The position numbers were made by a program, and so were the translations under genes. Below are positions 10,107-19,642 of a stretch of DNA of 64,000 nt, in pieces; the first letter of the stretch is position 1; every line of letters starts with the position of its first letter. The stretch comes from Sulfurospirillum diekertiae (lineage in GTDB: Bacteria > Campylobacterota > Campylobacteria > Campylobacterales > Sulfurospirillaceae), in NCBI RefSeq assembly GCF_002309535.1, contig NZ_CP023275.1:124001-188000 (forward strand). The letters run 5' to 3'. The notes beneath the pieces are model-generated. The model saw only the letters and a list, made by a program, of their open reading frames with translations, was not told the DNA's origin and ran no database searches.

Positions 10107-10158
10107 CTTTCTTGTACAATTATCCGTTACATTTTATTTCACACAAAGGTTATGTGTA

Positions 10159-11340
10159 ATGGATCAATCTCATATGCACTATATTATTGACACTTTCTTC
10201 TTACTTTTCTCTTCTGTTCTAATTATCTTTATGGTTCCGGGCTTTGCAATGCTTGAAGCGGGTCTTGTTCGTAGCAAAAATGTTTCGGCTGTACTTACAG
10301 GCAATGTCATGCTTTATGCCATCACTTCTTTTATTTTTTTACTCTGGGGTTACAATAACATGTTTGGCGGAAATGGCTTCTTCCTTGAAGGTGTGACTAC
10401 AGATGGATATAGTCCTTATGCCTATTTTTTATTTCAAATGGCATTTGTGAGTAAAACGGTTTCCATTATGAGTGGAGGCGTTAGTGAGAGAATTCGTATT
10501 ATTCCTTTTATGATTTTTGCAGTATTAATGAGTGGTTTTATCTATCCTATCGTTGGAAATGCTATTTGGGGTGGAGGATTTTTAAAAGAGGTCCATGATC
10601 TTGCAGGGTGTACTGTTATTCACTCCGTGGGAGGTTGGGCATTATTGGCGGGTATCTTGGTTTTAGGTGCTAGACGAGGTCGTTATAGCAAAGAAGGACA
10701 GATACGAGCAATTCCTGCTTCCAACATCCCACTGGTAACACTGGGAGGTATGCTTCTTTGGATTGGTTGGTTTGGTTTTAACGGAGGAAGCGCTTTTCAT
10801 ATCTCCAGTGTTGAACATGCTGACCTTGTGGGCTTAATTATCGTCAATACTAATACAGCAGGGCTCGCGGGTGCAATTATAGCTGCAATGATTGTGTATG
10901 TACAGTATCGAAAGCTTGATATTACGATGATCCTAAACGGTGCGTTGGGAGGACTTGTTGCCATTACTGCAAGCGCAGACGTAGTTGGCCTTTGGGAGCC
11001 AATTATCATTGGTGCTGTTGGCGGAACATTGGTCGTTTTTGCGATTCCTCTTTTTGATAAATTCAAAATCGATGATCCTGTGGGTGCACTTTCTGTTCAT
11101 TTGGTCAATGGTATTTGGGGCACGATTGCCGTAGCGCTTTTTGCTGATTTTTCACTGGTTACGCAACTCAAGGGAATTGCTATAACAGGGCTTTTTACCT
11201 TTCCTGTCTCATACGTTGCCTTTGTAATTATCAAAAAAGTCATTGGGCTTAGAAGTGATGAAGAACATGAGTATGTAGGGCTTGATCTTGAAGAGTGTGG
11301 CTTGGAAGCGTATCCAGAATTTATTAAATCAAAAGTCTAA
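10159..11340 (+). CDS. amt: Ammonium transporter
   Basis: 393 residues and about 11 membrane helices. The paired pore histidines of the Amt/Rh family are at H155 (AGCTVIHSVGGW) and H314 (SVHLVNGIWGT); family motifs near the N-terminus include PGFAMLEAGLVRSKN. The start ATG 10159 follows AAAGG. Downstream of the PII gene, it would be regulated by that protein. No signal peptide is apparent beyond the first membrane helix. A convergent terminator follows. Confidence 0.95.
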   Translation: MDQSHMHYIIDTFFLLFSSVLIIFMVPGFAMLEAGLVRSKNVSAVLTGNVMLYAITSFIFLLWGYNNMFGGNGFFLEGVTTDGYSPYAYFLFQMAFVSKTVSIMSGGVSERIRIIPFMIFAVLMSGFIYPIVGNAIWGGGFLKEVHDLAGCTVIHSVGGWALLAGILVLGARRGRYSKEGQIRAIPASNIPLVTLGGMLLWIGWFGFNGGSAFHISSVEHADLVGLIIVNTNTAGLAGAIIAAMIVYVQYRKLDITMILNGALGGLVAITASADVVGLWEPIIIGAVGGTLVVFAIPLFDKFKIDDPVGALSVHLVNGIWGTIAVALFADFSLVTQLKGIAITGLFTFPVSYVAFVIIKKVIGLRSDEEHEYVGLDLEECGLEAYPEFIKSKV

Positions 11341-11352
11341 AACAGTGCTATA

Positions 11353-11373
11353 TAGGGAGCTTTGGGCTCCCTA
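11353..11373. terminator. Bidirectional stem-loop between convergent genes
   Basis: Eight-base-pair stem TAGGGAGC / GCTCCCTA with a 5-base loop (11361-11365), located just after the ammonium transporter gene and before the minus-strand aldo/keto reductase stop codon. T richness follows on the plus strand (11376-11381). Confidence 0.7.
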
Positions 11374-11378
11374 ACTTC

Positions 11379-11390
11379 TTTACATGTAAA
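11379..11390. repeat. Iterated palindrome TTTACATGTAAA, copy 3 (intergenic)
   Basis: Exact copy in the spacer between convergent genes. It ends on the base next to the stop codon of the minus-strand aldo/keto reductase gene and starts a few bases after the bidirectional hairpin. Confidence 0.9.
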
Positions 11391-12410
11391 CTATCCCATC
11401 GGGTATAAAATCTCTTTTTGAACTTTTTCACATTCATTTAATACTTCAGGACTGAGCTTAATCTCTAGGGCTTTAAAGCTCTCTTCAAGTTGTGTCGCAT
11501 AACGTGCTCCAATGATGGTGGAAGCAACAAAATCAAAGTGCATGCTCCAAGCAATGGCAAGTGTTACTGGGCTCATACCGTATTTTTTTGCAATCTCAAT
11601 ATATTTGGCTGTTGCTGATAAGGATTTATCATTGACAAAGCGTTTATACATCGCTTTTTGTCTAGGCTCCCCTGCTTGTAAATATTCTCCAAAACGGCTT
11701 TTAGGATCAATAAACGTTTGGTTATATTTTCCACTCAAAACGCCCCCTGCCATCGGCGAGTAGGGAAGAAGCGAAATGCTCTCTTTGCGGCAGACATTTG
11801 CAAGTTCGTCTAAGAAGCGGGGATTGAGCAGTGAAAAGTTGTTTTGAATGGATTCAAAACGTGCTAGCTTTTCATATTGAGAGATTGTATTTGATTTCGT
11901 TAGCCCATAGGCTGTGTCATTGGATGTGCCGATGTAGCGTACTTTGCCAGATTGAATGAGTTCATCAAAGGCTCTCATCGACTCCTCTTTTGGCACAATT
12001 TCATCAGGCCAGTGGACTTGATAAAGGTCGATGTAATCTGTTTTGAGACGTTTTAAACTTCCCTCAACCGCTTTTTGAATATGAAAACGATCGATTGCTG
12101 TGTAGCCATGGCGAATGGGTGGCACAAACCAGCCGTTTGCTGCTCCAGCAATTTTAGTTGCTAAAATGATGCTTTCACGAGGCTTTGTTGCAAGCCATTC
12201 ACTGATAATCTCTTCAGTGACTCCAGCATAGCTCTCTTTGGGAGGAACAGGGTAAAGTTCAGCCGTATCGAAAAAATTAATGCCACGATCATACGCAGTA
12301 TCGAGTATTTTGAATGATTCTGTCTTATTACTCCAACTACCGAAACTCATTGTACCCATACAAATGGGTGTCACTCTTAGTCCACTTTTTCCGATGTAAC
12401 GATATTCCAT
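11391..12410 (-). CDS. Aldo/keto reductase, Tas-like
   Basis: From ATG 12410 the protein has 339 residues; an in-frame ATG at 12446 has no ribosome site and adds 12 charged residues unlike the family start. The (alpha/beta)8 aldo/keto reductase tetrad is visible: Asp and Tyr in [12 protein letters not shown], Lys in ILATKIAG, His in [10 protein letters not shown]. The YPVPP motif and a later conserved Trp/Pro loop resemble the Escherichia coli Tas subgroup. It is an NADPH-dependent carbonyl reductase of unknown substrate, transcribed alone and divergent from pyrC. Confidence 0.9.
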   Translation of the reverse strand: MEYRYIGKSGLRVTPICMGTMSFGSWSNKTESFKILDTAYDRGINFFDTAELYPVPPKESYAGVTEEIISEWLATKPRESIILATKIAGAANGWFVPPIRHGYTAIDRFHIQKAVEGSLKRLKTDYIDLYQVHWPDEIVPKEESMRAFDELIQSGKVRYIGTSNDTAYGLTKSNTISQYEKLARFESIQNNFSLLNPRFLDELANVCRKESISLLPYSPMAGGVLSGKYNQTFIDPKSRFGEYLQAGEPRQKAMYKRFVNDKSLSATAKYIEIAKKYGMSPVTLAIAWSMHFDFVASTIIGARYATQLEESFKALEIKLSPEVLNECEKVQKEILYPMG

Positions 12411-12462
12411 CTCTCTTGCCTTTTCTCTTTTTTCAAAGTATAACATTTTGGCGATGCTTTGA

Positions 12463-12468
12463 TATAAT
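12463..12468 (+). promoter_or_regulatory. -10 element upstream of pyrC
   Basis: TATAAT preceded by TTGA (extended context GATATAAT), 34 bases before the pyrC ATG at 12503. No good -35 box is visible, as is usual for sigma-70 promoters of Campylobacterota. Confidence 0.55.
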
Positions 12469-12502
12469 TAAATTTCTTCGAATAAGATCAAAAAGGTTTT
12501 GG

Positions 12503-13510
12503 ATGACACATACACTTTTTTCTCCTTTAGATATGCATTTGCATTTACGTGATGAAGCGATGCTCAAAGTGGTTGCTCCACTGAGTGCACACAGTTTTGC
12601 GGGCGGTATCATCATGCCCAATGTTGTTCCTCCTATTACGACCATTGAAGCGGTACTTTCCTATAAAGAGCGCATTATAAGCGCTATTGGCAACAATGTA
12701 TTTGATCCTTTGATGACACTTTTTTTTCGTTCGGATTATACGCGTGAATTTTTAGAAAAAGCAGCTTTACATGTAAAAGCGTTGAAGCTCTATCCTTCTG
12801 GCATTACAACCAATTCTGAGGGCGGTGTGGCAAGCATGGATATTGAGACATTGCGCCCTGTTTTGGAAGCGATGAGCGATCTTGGGCTTGTTTTATGTGT
12901 GCACGGTGAAACAAATGGTTTTGTAATGGATCGTGAAAAAGAGTTTGGCTCCATTTATGAAAGTTTAGCTTCTGCCTTTCCTCGCCTTAAAATCGTTATG
13001 GAGCACATTACCACCAAAGAGAGTGTGGCACTTTTGGACAAATATGAAAATCTTTATGCAACGATCACACTTCATCACCTCTTGATAACGTTAGATGATG
13101 TTGCCGGTGGAATGCTTCAACCTCACCTTTTTTGTAAACCCATAGCCAAGCGTTATGAAGACCGCGATGCACTTTTACATGTAAGCCTTAAAGCACATCC
13201 TAAAGTGATGTTTGGAAGTGATTCTGCGCCGCATCCGATTCATAAAAAAGAGTGTTGCGGTTGCGCGGCAGGTGTTTTTACGGCACCGATTGCCTTGCAA
13301 GCTCTCGTAGAACTATTTGACAAACATAACGCATTAGCTTCACTACAAGCGTTTGTCAGTAACAATGCACAAACAATTTATGGCTATAAACCTCTATATA
13401 AAGAGGTTATTTTAGAAAAAGTACCCTTTTACGTCACACACAGTTATGCTGACGTTGTCCCTATGTTTGCTAACGAAACATTGGCTTGGAGTATTACACA
13501 TGTCGTATAA
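12503..13510 (+). CDS. pyrC: Dihydroorotase
   Basis: Pyrimidine biosynthesis: cyclises carbamoyl-aspartate to dihydroorotate. 335 residues from ATG 12503; longer readings upstream cross the promoter and the divergent gene. Metal-binding landmarks of the short (class II) dihydroorotases are present: HLHLRD near the N-terminus, the Lys of [10 protein letters not shown] (carboxylated in the family), HGE, MEHITT and FGSDSAPH. Its 3' end overlaps the response regulator gene by 11 bases, which suggests coupled expression although the functions are unrelated. Confidence 0.93.
   Translation: MTHTLFSPLDMHLHLRDEAMLKVVAPLSAHSFAGGIIMPNVVPPITTIEAVLSYKERIISAIGNNVFDPLMTLFFRSDYTREFLEKAALHVKALKLYPSGITTNSEGGVASMDIETLRPVLEAMSDLGLVLCVHGETNGFVMDREKEFGSIYESLASAFPRLKIVMEHITTKESVALLDKYENLYATITLHHLLITLDDVAGGMLQPHLFCKPIAKRYEDRDALLHVSLKAHPKVMFGSDSAPHPIHKKECCGCAAGVFTAPIALQALVELFDKHNALASLQAFVSNNAQTIYGYKPLYKEVILEKVPFYVTHSYADVVPMFANETLAWSITHVV
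12766..12777. repeat. Iterated palindrome TTTACATGTAAA, copy 4
   Basis: Exact copy within pyrC, read Leu-His-Val-Lys, just ahead of the conserved ALKLYPSG segment. Confidence 0.9.
13175..13184. repeat. Iterated palindrome core, copy 5
   Basis: TTACATGTAA with flanks T and G, the second copy in pyrC about 400 bases after the first. It is read Leu-His-Val-Ser. Confidence 0.85.
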
Positions 13511-14165
13511 AATTCTTATTTTAGAAGACAACACACTGCTTCTTCAAACACTGGAAGATTTTTTAGGTGGGCATGATTATATTTGTACTTTGGTTTCAAG
13601 CGGAAAAGAGGCACTGAAACAGTGCTATGAAAACAAGTATGATCTTTATCTGTTAGATGTTAAAGTTCCAGATCTTAGTGGGTTCGATTTTTTAAAGGAA
13701 CTTCGTGCATCGGGCGATCGTACCCCTGCTATTTTTGTGACATCCCTAAGCGATCAAGAGAGCCTTACAAAAGGTTTTATGTTAGGTGGCGATGATTATA
13801 TTAAAAAGCCTTTTGATCTTGGAGAACTTTTGTTACGCATTAAAGCACTTTTAGCACGTGCAAAAGGGATTGTGGATGATTGGCTCGAAATTGATGATGA
13901 GTATAAGCTCAACCTTGCACGTAAACGTCTTTTTCACAATCAAGAAGAGCTTGACATCAATCTCAAAGATTTTGAATTGCTCTATTTGTTGGTCAAAGAG
14001 CGAGGTAAAGTTGTGACCAAAGAGATGATCCATGAAAGGCTTTGGAGCAGTAGTGAAGAAATCAATGAAGGATCAATCAGAGTTTACATCAATAATCTGA
14101 AAAAGATTTTTGGCAAAGATAGCATTTTAAATATCCGAGGAATTGGGTATCGTTTTGAGAAGTAG
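13500..14165 (+). CDS. OmpR-family response regulator
   Basis: 221 residues from ATG 13500, inside the last codons of pyrC. The receiver domain has E9/D10, phospho-acceptor D53 (LLDVKVPD), T81 and K102/K103. The C-terminal winged helix of the OmpR/PhoB type ends with the usual [23 protein letters not shown] pattern. It pairs with the overlapping kinase gene. Regulated genes cannot be inferred; the next gene encodes a PilZ protein, which hints at surface or motility control but is not proof. Confidence 0.93.
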   Translation: MSYKILILEDNTLLLQTLEDFLGGHDYICTLVSSGKEALKQCYENKYDLYLLDVKVPDLSGFDFLKELRASGDRTPAIFVTSLSDQESLTKGFMLGGDDYIKKPFDLGELLLRIKALLARAKGIVDDWLEIDDEYKLNLARKRLFHNQEELDINLKDFELLYLLVKERGKVVTKEMIHERLWSSSEEINEGSIRVYINNLKKIFGKDSILNIRGIGYRFEK

Positions 14166-15003
14166 TGATAGAATTTTTTTTATTCGCTCCGTTTTAGCTT
14201 TTAGTGTTGCTATCTGTTTTGTAGCCCTCTTTGGCATTGCTTTATGGGAATATCTAGGAGAAAGCAAAGTTTGGGTTATTGTACCTTTGCTGGTTACTTC
14301 TTTAATCATTGGGTATCTCATCGTCTCTTATACCCTTTCATCTTTGTTTAAAACAAACCGTTTTCTCGATATTTTGCTCAAAGACACACTTCATGAGCTT
14401 AACATTCCTCTTTCTGTCATCAATGCAAATCTTCAAATGCTTCAAGCCGATGAGCAAGATGTTAAAAAGCTCAAGCGCTTAGAACGCATTGAATTAGCCA
14501 GTAAAGACTTATATACGCTTTATCAAGAGGTGGATTATTACATTAAAAAAGAGATTCAATCCGATGTTCGAGAGAAATTTTATCTGGATGAACTCGTAAT
14601 GAAAGTCGTTGAAAAACAAAAAGAGATGGCTAATGGGGTGGATATTTTTTATAATGTTTTACATGTAGAGCTCTTTGCGGATAAACATGGTCTAGCCAAA
14701 GTCATTTCTAATTTGGTTCATAATGCTTTGAAATACAACCAAAATCATAACCCTCTTTCTATTTTTCAAGAAGAAGATACGCTTATCATTAAAGACCAAG
14801 GTATTGGTATGAGTGAGGCAGAGCTCTTTTTGGCATTTAATCGTTATTATCAGGTGGATACGACAAAAGAAGGATATGGTATAGGGCTCAGTCTTGTAAA
14901 GGCATATTGTGATGAGTTTAAAATAGCCATGCGTATTAATTCTCAAAAAAATGTGGGTACAGAGGTCATATTGGATATAGCATATCTCTTGAATAAAAAA
15001 TGA
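14143..15003 (+). CDS. Sensor histidine kinase with minimal periplasmic loop
   Basis: Partner of the upstream OmpR-type regulator, overlapping its gene. No ATG start exists near the 5' end; TTG 14143 or TTG 14155 must serve, with GAGG at 14137 close by, so the start is uncertain. Membrane helices about 11-35 and 43-66 leave only some seven residues outside, so it probably senses the membrane or cytoplasm. The phospho-acceptor is H84 in LHELNIPLSV; ATP-site motifs are NLVHNALKYN, DQGIGMS and GYGIGLSLVK. Confidence 0.88.
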   Translation: MGIVLRSSDRIFFIRSVLAFSVAICFVALFGIALWEYLGESKVWVIVPLLVTSLIIGYLIVSYTLSSLFKTNRFLDILLKDTLHELNIPLSVINANLQMLQADEQDVKKLKRLERIELASKDLYTLYQEVDYYIKKEIQSDVREKFYLDELVMKVVEKQKEMANGVDIFYNVLHVELFADKHGLAKVISNLVHNALKYNQNHNPLSIFQEEDTLIIKDQGIGMSEAELFLAFNRYYQVDTTKEGYGIGLSLVKAYCDEFKIAMRINSQKNVGTEVILDIAYLLNKK

Positions 15004-15009
15004 TATAAT
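15004..15009 (+). promoter_or_regulatory. -10 element upstream of PilZ gene
   Basis: TATAAT in GATATAATC, beginning at the last base or so of the kinase gene's stop region and 14 bases before ATG 15024. It would give a leader of under ten bases and independent transcription from the two-component pair. Confidence 0.45.
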
Positions 15010-15023
15010 CAATAAAAATCATC

Positions 15024-16187
15024 ATGGACATGACAATGGAAAATGAAGTCGTTTCTCAAAGTGACAAAGAGAAGTTTTTAGCCACATCAGAACTTTTTCT
15101 AAAAGAGTTTGAAGAGAAGTTTATAGACTATTTTACCTGTCTGTGTATCAGTTATGATAAGGTAATTACGAAAGAAGAGGCAAAAGAGGTTGCTTTGGCA
15201 ATCTATCAAGGGCTCTTCAAGTGTGATTATGACATTGGTGAGCTTAGAGAAGATGTTTTTGTACATATGCGTCAAGATGGTGTGATGATAGGGTTTCTTA
15301 TCAATCGAAGCATGTTTTATTTGATTGAAAATTATATTACCTTTACAAAAATGCATGATATGACACCACAAATTGAGCTTTTAATTGGGTGTGTGAGTAG
15401 ATTTATTAATCTGATAGAAAGTGAAGTAACGCCTAAAGTATGTAATTTTACTGGAGCATTTGATATGAGCTTTAGTAATGATGTTATGTTCTCTCCAACC
15501 AATAATATTATTGAAACATTTAATCAAATGAAACAAGAAAAGCAGAGTGTTGTTTTCCTCAACCTTTATAAAGGTGTCCCTGTTAGCTCAGAAGCAACGG
15601 TAGTTGATATTGAAGGTGAAAATGTCACTTTTAAAATTGACCAATTGCAGGAAATTGCAATGAAGCTTGATGGTCAAGCCTTTATTGTCAAAAATGATTA
15701 TTTTAATAAGCATCTAAAAGCAGATATTGTTTATAGTAATTTTCAAACAAATACAGTAGTGTTAACCAACTTTATTTATTTACTCAATATGCCAGCCCTT
15801 CAGCGAGAGTTTATCAGGGTTCATCCTGATATCATTGCTAAAGTTTTTCTACACCAATTTGGTAACCTTCAAACCAGTGGTCGGTTATATGATCTTTCTA
15901 TGAGTGGTTTAGGTGTTGTAAGTAATGAAAATAATGGCATGTTTATTGGTGCAAAAGTTTTAATAGCCTTTGAATTAAATAGTGCTTTCGTTTCAACAGA
16001 TGGGGATAGAAAAATTGAAGTACAAGGCGAAGTTATCAATATTATTGAATACAAAGACTCCTATAGATATTGTATGCGTATTTTTCCAGATCGTATTATG
16101 AGTGAAAAGATTTTACGTTATATAACGTTGAGGGAGCGTGAAATTCTCGAAGATCTTAATAGTGAGTTAAAAGATTATTTGGTGTAA
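15024..16187 (+). CDS. PilZ-domain protein with helical N-terminal domain
   Basis: 387 residues. The C-terminal part contains the two c-di-GMP-binding signatures of PilZ in the right order: R261-x3-R265 (QREFIRVHPD) and D290-x-S292-x2-G295 (YDLSMSGLG). Residues 1-170 are unrelated to known PilZ partners I can name and look all-helical; 170-255 may be a YcgR-N-like barrel. No membrane helix is seen. It probably binds c-di-GMP and acts on motility, attachment or gene control. Which partner it contacts is unknown. ATG 15036 is an alternative start. Confidence 0.8.
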   Translation: MDMTMENEVVSQSDKEKFLATSELFLKEFEEKFIDYFTCLCISYDKVITKEEAKEVALAIYQGLFKCDYDIGELREDVFVHMRQDGVMIGFLINRSMFYLIENYITFTKMHDMTPQIELLIGCVSRFINLIESEVTPKVCNFTGAFDMSFSNDVMFSPTNNIIETFNQMKQEKQSVVFLNLYKGVPVSSEATVVDIEGENVTFKIDQLQEIAMKLDGQAFIVKNDYFNKHLKADIVYSNFQTNTVVLTNFIYLLNMPALQREFIRVHPDIIAKVFLHQFGNLQTSGRLYDLSMSGLGVVSNENNGMFIGAKVLIAFELNSAFVSTDGDRKIEVQGEVINIIEYKDSYRYCMRIFPDRIMSEKILRYITLREREILEDLNSELKDYLV

Positions 16188-16216
16188 TAATGGCGATGGC
16201 ATACAAGCTTTAAAGC

Positions 16217-17182
16217 TTACATACCACCTTGTTTTTTCATTTTCATTTCGATTTTATGTCCGAGTACAGAGAGTGAAAAGGTAATTGCAAAATAAACGGC
16301 AGCAATAATCAGCCACGTCTCAAATGGCGAAAAGGTGTTAGCAACGATTTCTCGTCCCACTTTGGTAAGATCGGTAATAGAAATAACAGAAACCAATGAA
16401 GAGTCTTTCACAAGTGCTATCATTTCTCCCACTAACGTTGGAAGTGCACGTTTGAGCGCTTGAGGCATGATAATATAAAGCATGGTTTGTGTATAGTTCA
16501 TTCCAAGTGATTTCGCTGCTTCGTACTGCCCTTTGTCAATAGACTGAATAGCACCACGCAATACTTCTGCTATATAAGCTCCAAAGAAAAGCCCTAATGA
16601 AATGGCACCAGCTAAAAAGCGTTCAAGTTCAAATATGGTAGCGATAATAAAATAGAAGATAAAGATTTGAACAAGAAGTGGAGTCCCTCGGATAATAGCA
16701 ATATAAACCGTTGCTATATCTTTGAAAAATTGATAATTTGAGATACGCATAAAGGCAAGGAGTGCACCTATCGAAAATGCTAAAATTGCAGCAAGTCCTG
16801 AGACTTCAAGCGTGACAATTAAGCCTTCAAGTAAAGGTCCTATATGCATTGATGTTTTTTTAGCAAGTGTGTCGCGTTCATAAACGCTATCACCGTCTTT
16901 AACGTTAATGGAATAACCATTTTCTATTGCTATCTCTTTACTGTCATCTCGTCCTTGAATGATCAAAGATGTCCCATTGATTTTTATCGTTCCATCGAGT
17001 GGCGCGGCTATGGTATCCGTTTTTTCATATGCGAAGTATTTAGGAACACTGGTCCATTTCCAAATATAGTTCATATTGGACGCAGCGACAAAGAGTAAAT
17101 ACCCAATGGCAACATAAAAAGCAACGGCCACTACGTGACCGAATGCTTTATTGTGCAAAAGATTTTGTTTTCCTTTTGCCAC
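16217..17182 (-). CDS. Amino-acid ABC transporter permease with periplasmic insertion
   Basis: 321 residues, about 90 longer than most polar-amino-acid permeases. Extra N-terminal helix at 16-33, then a soluble stretch of about 75 residues (36-112) rich in charged residues and beta-like segments, then the standard permease domain. The EAA loop that docks to the ATPase is clear (EAAKSLGMNY...IIMPQALKRALP). It starts four bases after the binding protein gene. The extra domain should face the periplasm; its role is unknown. The partner genes suggest uptake of a polar amino acid such as glutamine. Confidence 0.9.
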   Translation of the reverse strand: MAKGKQNLLHNKAFGHVVAVAFYVAIGYLLFVAASNMNYIWKWTSVPKYFAYEKTDTIAAPLDGTIKINGTSLIIQGRDDSKEIAIENGYSINVKDGDSVYERDTLAKKTSMHIGPLLEGLIVTLEVSGLAAILAFSIGALLAFMRISNYQFFKDIATVYIAIIRGTPLLVQIFIFYFIIATIFELERFLAGAISLGLFFGAYIAEVLRGAIQSIDKGQYEAAKSLGMNYTQTMLYIIMPQALKRALPTLVGEMIALVKDSSLVSVISITDLTKVGREIVANTFSPFETWLIIAAVYFAITFSLSVLGHKIEMKMKKQGGM

Positions 17183-17185
17183 TGT

Positions 17186-17989
17186 TTACATTACCTTTTT
17201 TTGCCAAGCGGTATCTGTGAACCATCTGTCATAGATTTTTTTGTAGGTACCGTCATGTTGTGTTTGATTCAAGAAGTTATTAAGCCAGTTAAGGAAATCA
17301 GGATCACCTTTTCTGATAGCAAAACCAAGAGGTTCGTATGTAAGCTCTTCATCTAAGTGAACAAGTTTACCAGTAGCACCTTTTTCAGCAAAGAAGATCG
17401 CATTGTAAGGTTTGTCATAAACCATTCCATCTGCATTGCCATTAAGGACTTCTTGTGCCGCATCAGCTTCAGTTTCAAAGGTTCTAATTTTAGCTTTTTT
17501 GAACATTTTACGCGTTGCAATTTCGCCAGTTACACCAATTTTAGTCACGATTGTATATTCTGGTTTATCTAAATCACTCCATTTTTTACCTGCATGTTTT
17601 TTAGATGCAAGAATGGTTTGACCAACGCTAATGTAAGGATTCGCAAAGTTGATTTTGAGGTTTCTCTCTTGGGTAATCGTCATACCAGACATAATAATGT
17701 CATATTTACCGGTTAAAAGACCTGCAATGATACCATCCCATGCGGTTGGAACGAGTTGAAGCTTAACACCCATAGCTTTTGCCATTTCATTTGCCATATC
17801 AACATCAAATCCGATGATGTTACCTTGTTTGTCTTTCATCTCAAAAGGCATATACCCTGGCTCTAAACCAACGGTTAAGACTCCTTTTTGAATGATACTG
17901 TTGAGGGTTGATTTTTGCCATAGGTTGATATCATCAGCCATGGCATTAATGCCAAGCATTACAAGTAATGCTACTAAAAATTTTTTCAT
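17186..17989 (-). CDS. Amino-acid ABC transporter substrate-binding protein
   Basis: 267 residues: signal peptide (cleavage likely after NAMA, residue 18), then a bilobal type-2 binding fold of the polar-amino-acid family. Recognisable elements are LTVGLEPGYMPFEMKDKQGNI-like opening residues, GFDVDMANEMAKAMG, and the hinge segment MSGMTITQERN. RBS AGGAG precedes it. It is the middle gene of an ATPase-binding protein-permease operon. Ligand specificity (glutamine, glutamate, cystine or other) cannot be settled by eye. Confidence 0.92.
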   Translation of the reverse strand: MKKFLVALLVMLGINAMADDINLWQKSTLNSIIQKGVLTVGLEPGYMPFEMKDKQGNIIGFDVDMANEMAKAMGVKLQLVPTAWDGIIAGLLTGKYDIIMSGMTITQERNLKINFANPYISVGQTILASKKHAGKKWSDLDKPEYTIVTKIGVTGEIATRKMFKKAKIRTFETEADAAQEVLNGNADGMVYDKPYNAIFFAEKGATGKLVHLDEELTYEPLGFAIRKGDPDFLNWLNNFLNQTQHDGTYKKIYDRWFTDTAWQKKVM

Positions 17990-18015
17990 CGCTACTCTCC
18001 TTAAGGGTTTGTTTT

Positions 18016-18756
18016 TTAATGTGTTAATATTTCTTGTAAAAATTTCTGTGCGCGTTCTGTTTTTGGATTGGCAAAGAAAGCTTCAGGCGTGGCCTCTTCA
18101 ATAATGACTCCCTCATCCATAAAGACAATACGATCGCAAACTTCTTTGGCAAAACCCATTTCATGGGTCACGCACACAATCGTAAAATTTTCATGTGCAA
18201 GTTCGCGCATAACATCCAAAACACCACCAATCATTTCAGGATCAAGGGCAGAGGTTGGTTCATCAAATAAAATAATTTTAGGTTTCATAGCAAGTGTTCT
18301 AGCAATAGCTACACGTTGTTTTTGACCACCACTTAGCTCATTAGGATAACCTTCCGCTTTATGTACTAAGCCTACGCGTTCTAGAAGTTTAAGAGCTGCT
18401 TCATTGGCATCATGTTTGCTAATACCTTTGACCTTGCGTTGCGCGATAGTAATATTTTCTAAAATCGTTAAATGGGGAAAAAGATTGAAGTGTTGGAAAA
18501 CCATGCCAGTTTCGGCACGAACTTGGTTAATGTTAACTTTTTTTGCATAGAGATCAAATCCGTCAATGACGATCTCGCCATTATCAATCTCTTCAAGTTT
18601 GTTTATACAGCGAATAAGCGTTGATTTACCGCTACCACTAGGTCCGCAAATCACAACAATTTCACCTTCTGTAACGGAAAAATTAATATTTTTAAGAACA
18701 TGAAACGTGCCATAATATTTATTGACATTTTCCATGCGAACAATAGCTTGGCTCAT
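18016..18756 (-). CDS. Amino-acid ABC transporter ATP-binding protein
   Basis: 246 residues of the GlnQ/HisP type. Walker [11 protein letters not shown]-loop in [13 protein letters not shown], signature LSGGQKQR, Walker [13 protein letters not shown] and the H-loop CVTHEMGFA are all intact. First gene of the minus-strand importer operon; it energises the permease encoded at 16217. The upstream spacer to the next minus-strand gene is about 100 bases and would hold the promoter. Confidence 0.95.
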   Translation of the reverse strand: MSQAIVRMENVNKYYGTFHVLKNINFSVTEGEIVVICGPSGSGKSTLIRCINKLEEIDNGEIVIDGFDLYAKKVNINQVRAETGMVFQHFNLFPHLTILENITIAQRKVKGISKHDANEAALKLLERVGLVHKAEGYPNELSGGQKQRVAIARTLAMKPKIILFDEPTSALDPEMIGGVLDVMRELAHENFTIVCVTHEMGFAKEVCDRIVFMDEGVIIEEATPEAFFANPKTERAQKFLQEILTH

Positions 18757-18854
18757 TCAAACCTTTCTTGCGTTATGTGGCATAAACCATAATTGTAGCA
18801 GTAGAATATAAAAGTAAGATAAAGGGCTTTGATAGTTGAAAAAGACAAAAATTA

Positions 18855-19169
18855 TTAATTACAGGAGGGTACATTTCCACTATCACTGGCAAAAGAGCTC
18901 AAAAAATGATATAAATTGGTAAGATCTTTTTCCGTAGTAATTAAAGGCGCATTGGGACATAAAGCTTTAATTGCAAGAGAGAGTTGGTTATTGTCATAAA
19001 AGATTTTCCATTCATTAGCGGTATGTTTTTTTCCCATAACGTCACCATTAAAACCACAAACAGGTTTTAAATATTGTGCGTAAAATACTTTCCCTTTTAC
19101 GGTACTTGCATAAAGAGATGTTGAAAGCAAACAAGTGCCAAAAAATAGGGCACAGATAATCTTTTTCAT
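18855..19169 (-). CDS. Small periplasmic Cys protein next to cytochrome c
   Basis: 104 residues with a signal peptide (cleavage near YA-S, residue 21). The mature part has Cys at 38, 71 and 103 and an HT-x3-W motif (H49), ending SGNVPSC. The spacing of the aromatic start, CGFNGD and HTANEW recalls small cytochromes c of Campylobacterota, but no CxxCH haem motif exists. It lies 16 bases after the cytochrome c gene on the same strand, so a shared transcript and a redox-related role are plausible. No function is assigned. Confidence 0.75.
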   Translation of the reverse strand: MKKIICALFFGTCLLSTSLYASTVKGKVFYAQYLKPVCGFNGDVMGKKHTANEWKIFYDNNQLSLAIKALCPNAPLITTEKDLTNLYHFLSSFASDSGNVPSCN

Positions 19170-19185
19170 CGCAATCCTTTAAAGG

Positions 19186-19500
19186 CTATTTTTGTAATTT
19201 TGAGACGTAGTTTGCAATTTCGTTTAAGTCTTCCATATTCATATTCTTGACTTGTTTAGACATGACTAACGTGGTACTGTGGGTTTTAAACTCACTCTCT
19301 TTATAAAACTTTAGGCTTTCCATTAGCTCTGCTACACTCTGCCCTGCAATGATGCCACTTTTACCAAAGGCTTTATTTCTACCGTCGGCTCCATGACATC
19401 CTGCACACTGTTTAAAAAGGGTTTCGCCATTATTTTGCGCAGATAAAAAAGAAGAGAGAAAAAGAAGAGTGAGAAGGGAATTTTTAATGTTTCGCGCCAT
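19186..19500 (-). CDS. Periplasmic cytochrome c, class I
   Basis: 104 residues from ATG 19500 (GGAGG nine bases upstream; a TTG two codons earlier is less likely). Signal peptide to about residue 21, then one haem-binding motif CAGCH and a later Met in LVMSKQ or NMNMEDL that could be the sixth ligand. The size and the final helix ANYVSKLQ fit small monohaem electron carriers such as cytochrome c553. It probably shuttles electrons in the periplasm to a terminal reductase or oxidase not present in this window. Confidence 0.92.
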   Translation of the reverse strand: MARNIKNSLLTLLFLSSFLSAQNNGETLFKQCAGCHGADGRNKAFGKSGIIAGQSVAELMESLKFYKESEFKTHSTTLVMSKQVKNMNMEDLNEIANYVSKLQK

Positions 19501-19642
19501 AACCAAAAGCCTCCAATATTAAATAAGTATAAAAATATTTTACTAAATTTGATTATATCATGTTATTGTTGGGGAGATAAATAAAATTTTTTTTTTCGTA
19601 AGAAATTAATTTGTATGTGCTGTATTTTCACATATCATTTGA

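Noticed and set aside
12314-12502. N-terminal extension of pyrC
   Set aside because: It runs through the divergent aldo/keto reductase gene and the TATAAT box, and the family begins at the [17 protein letters not shown] segment.
16205-16218. Palindrome AAGCTTTAAAGCTT at the end of the permease gene
   Set aside because: Short, without loop or T tract, and overlapping the stop codon; not convincing as a terminator.
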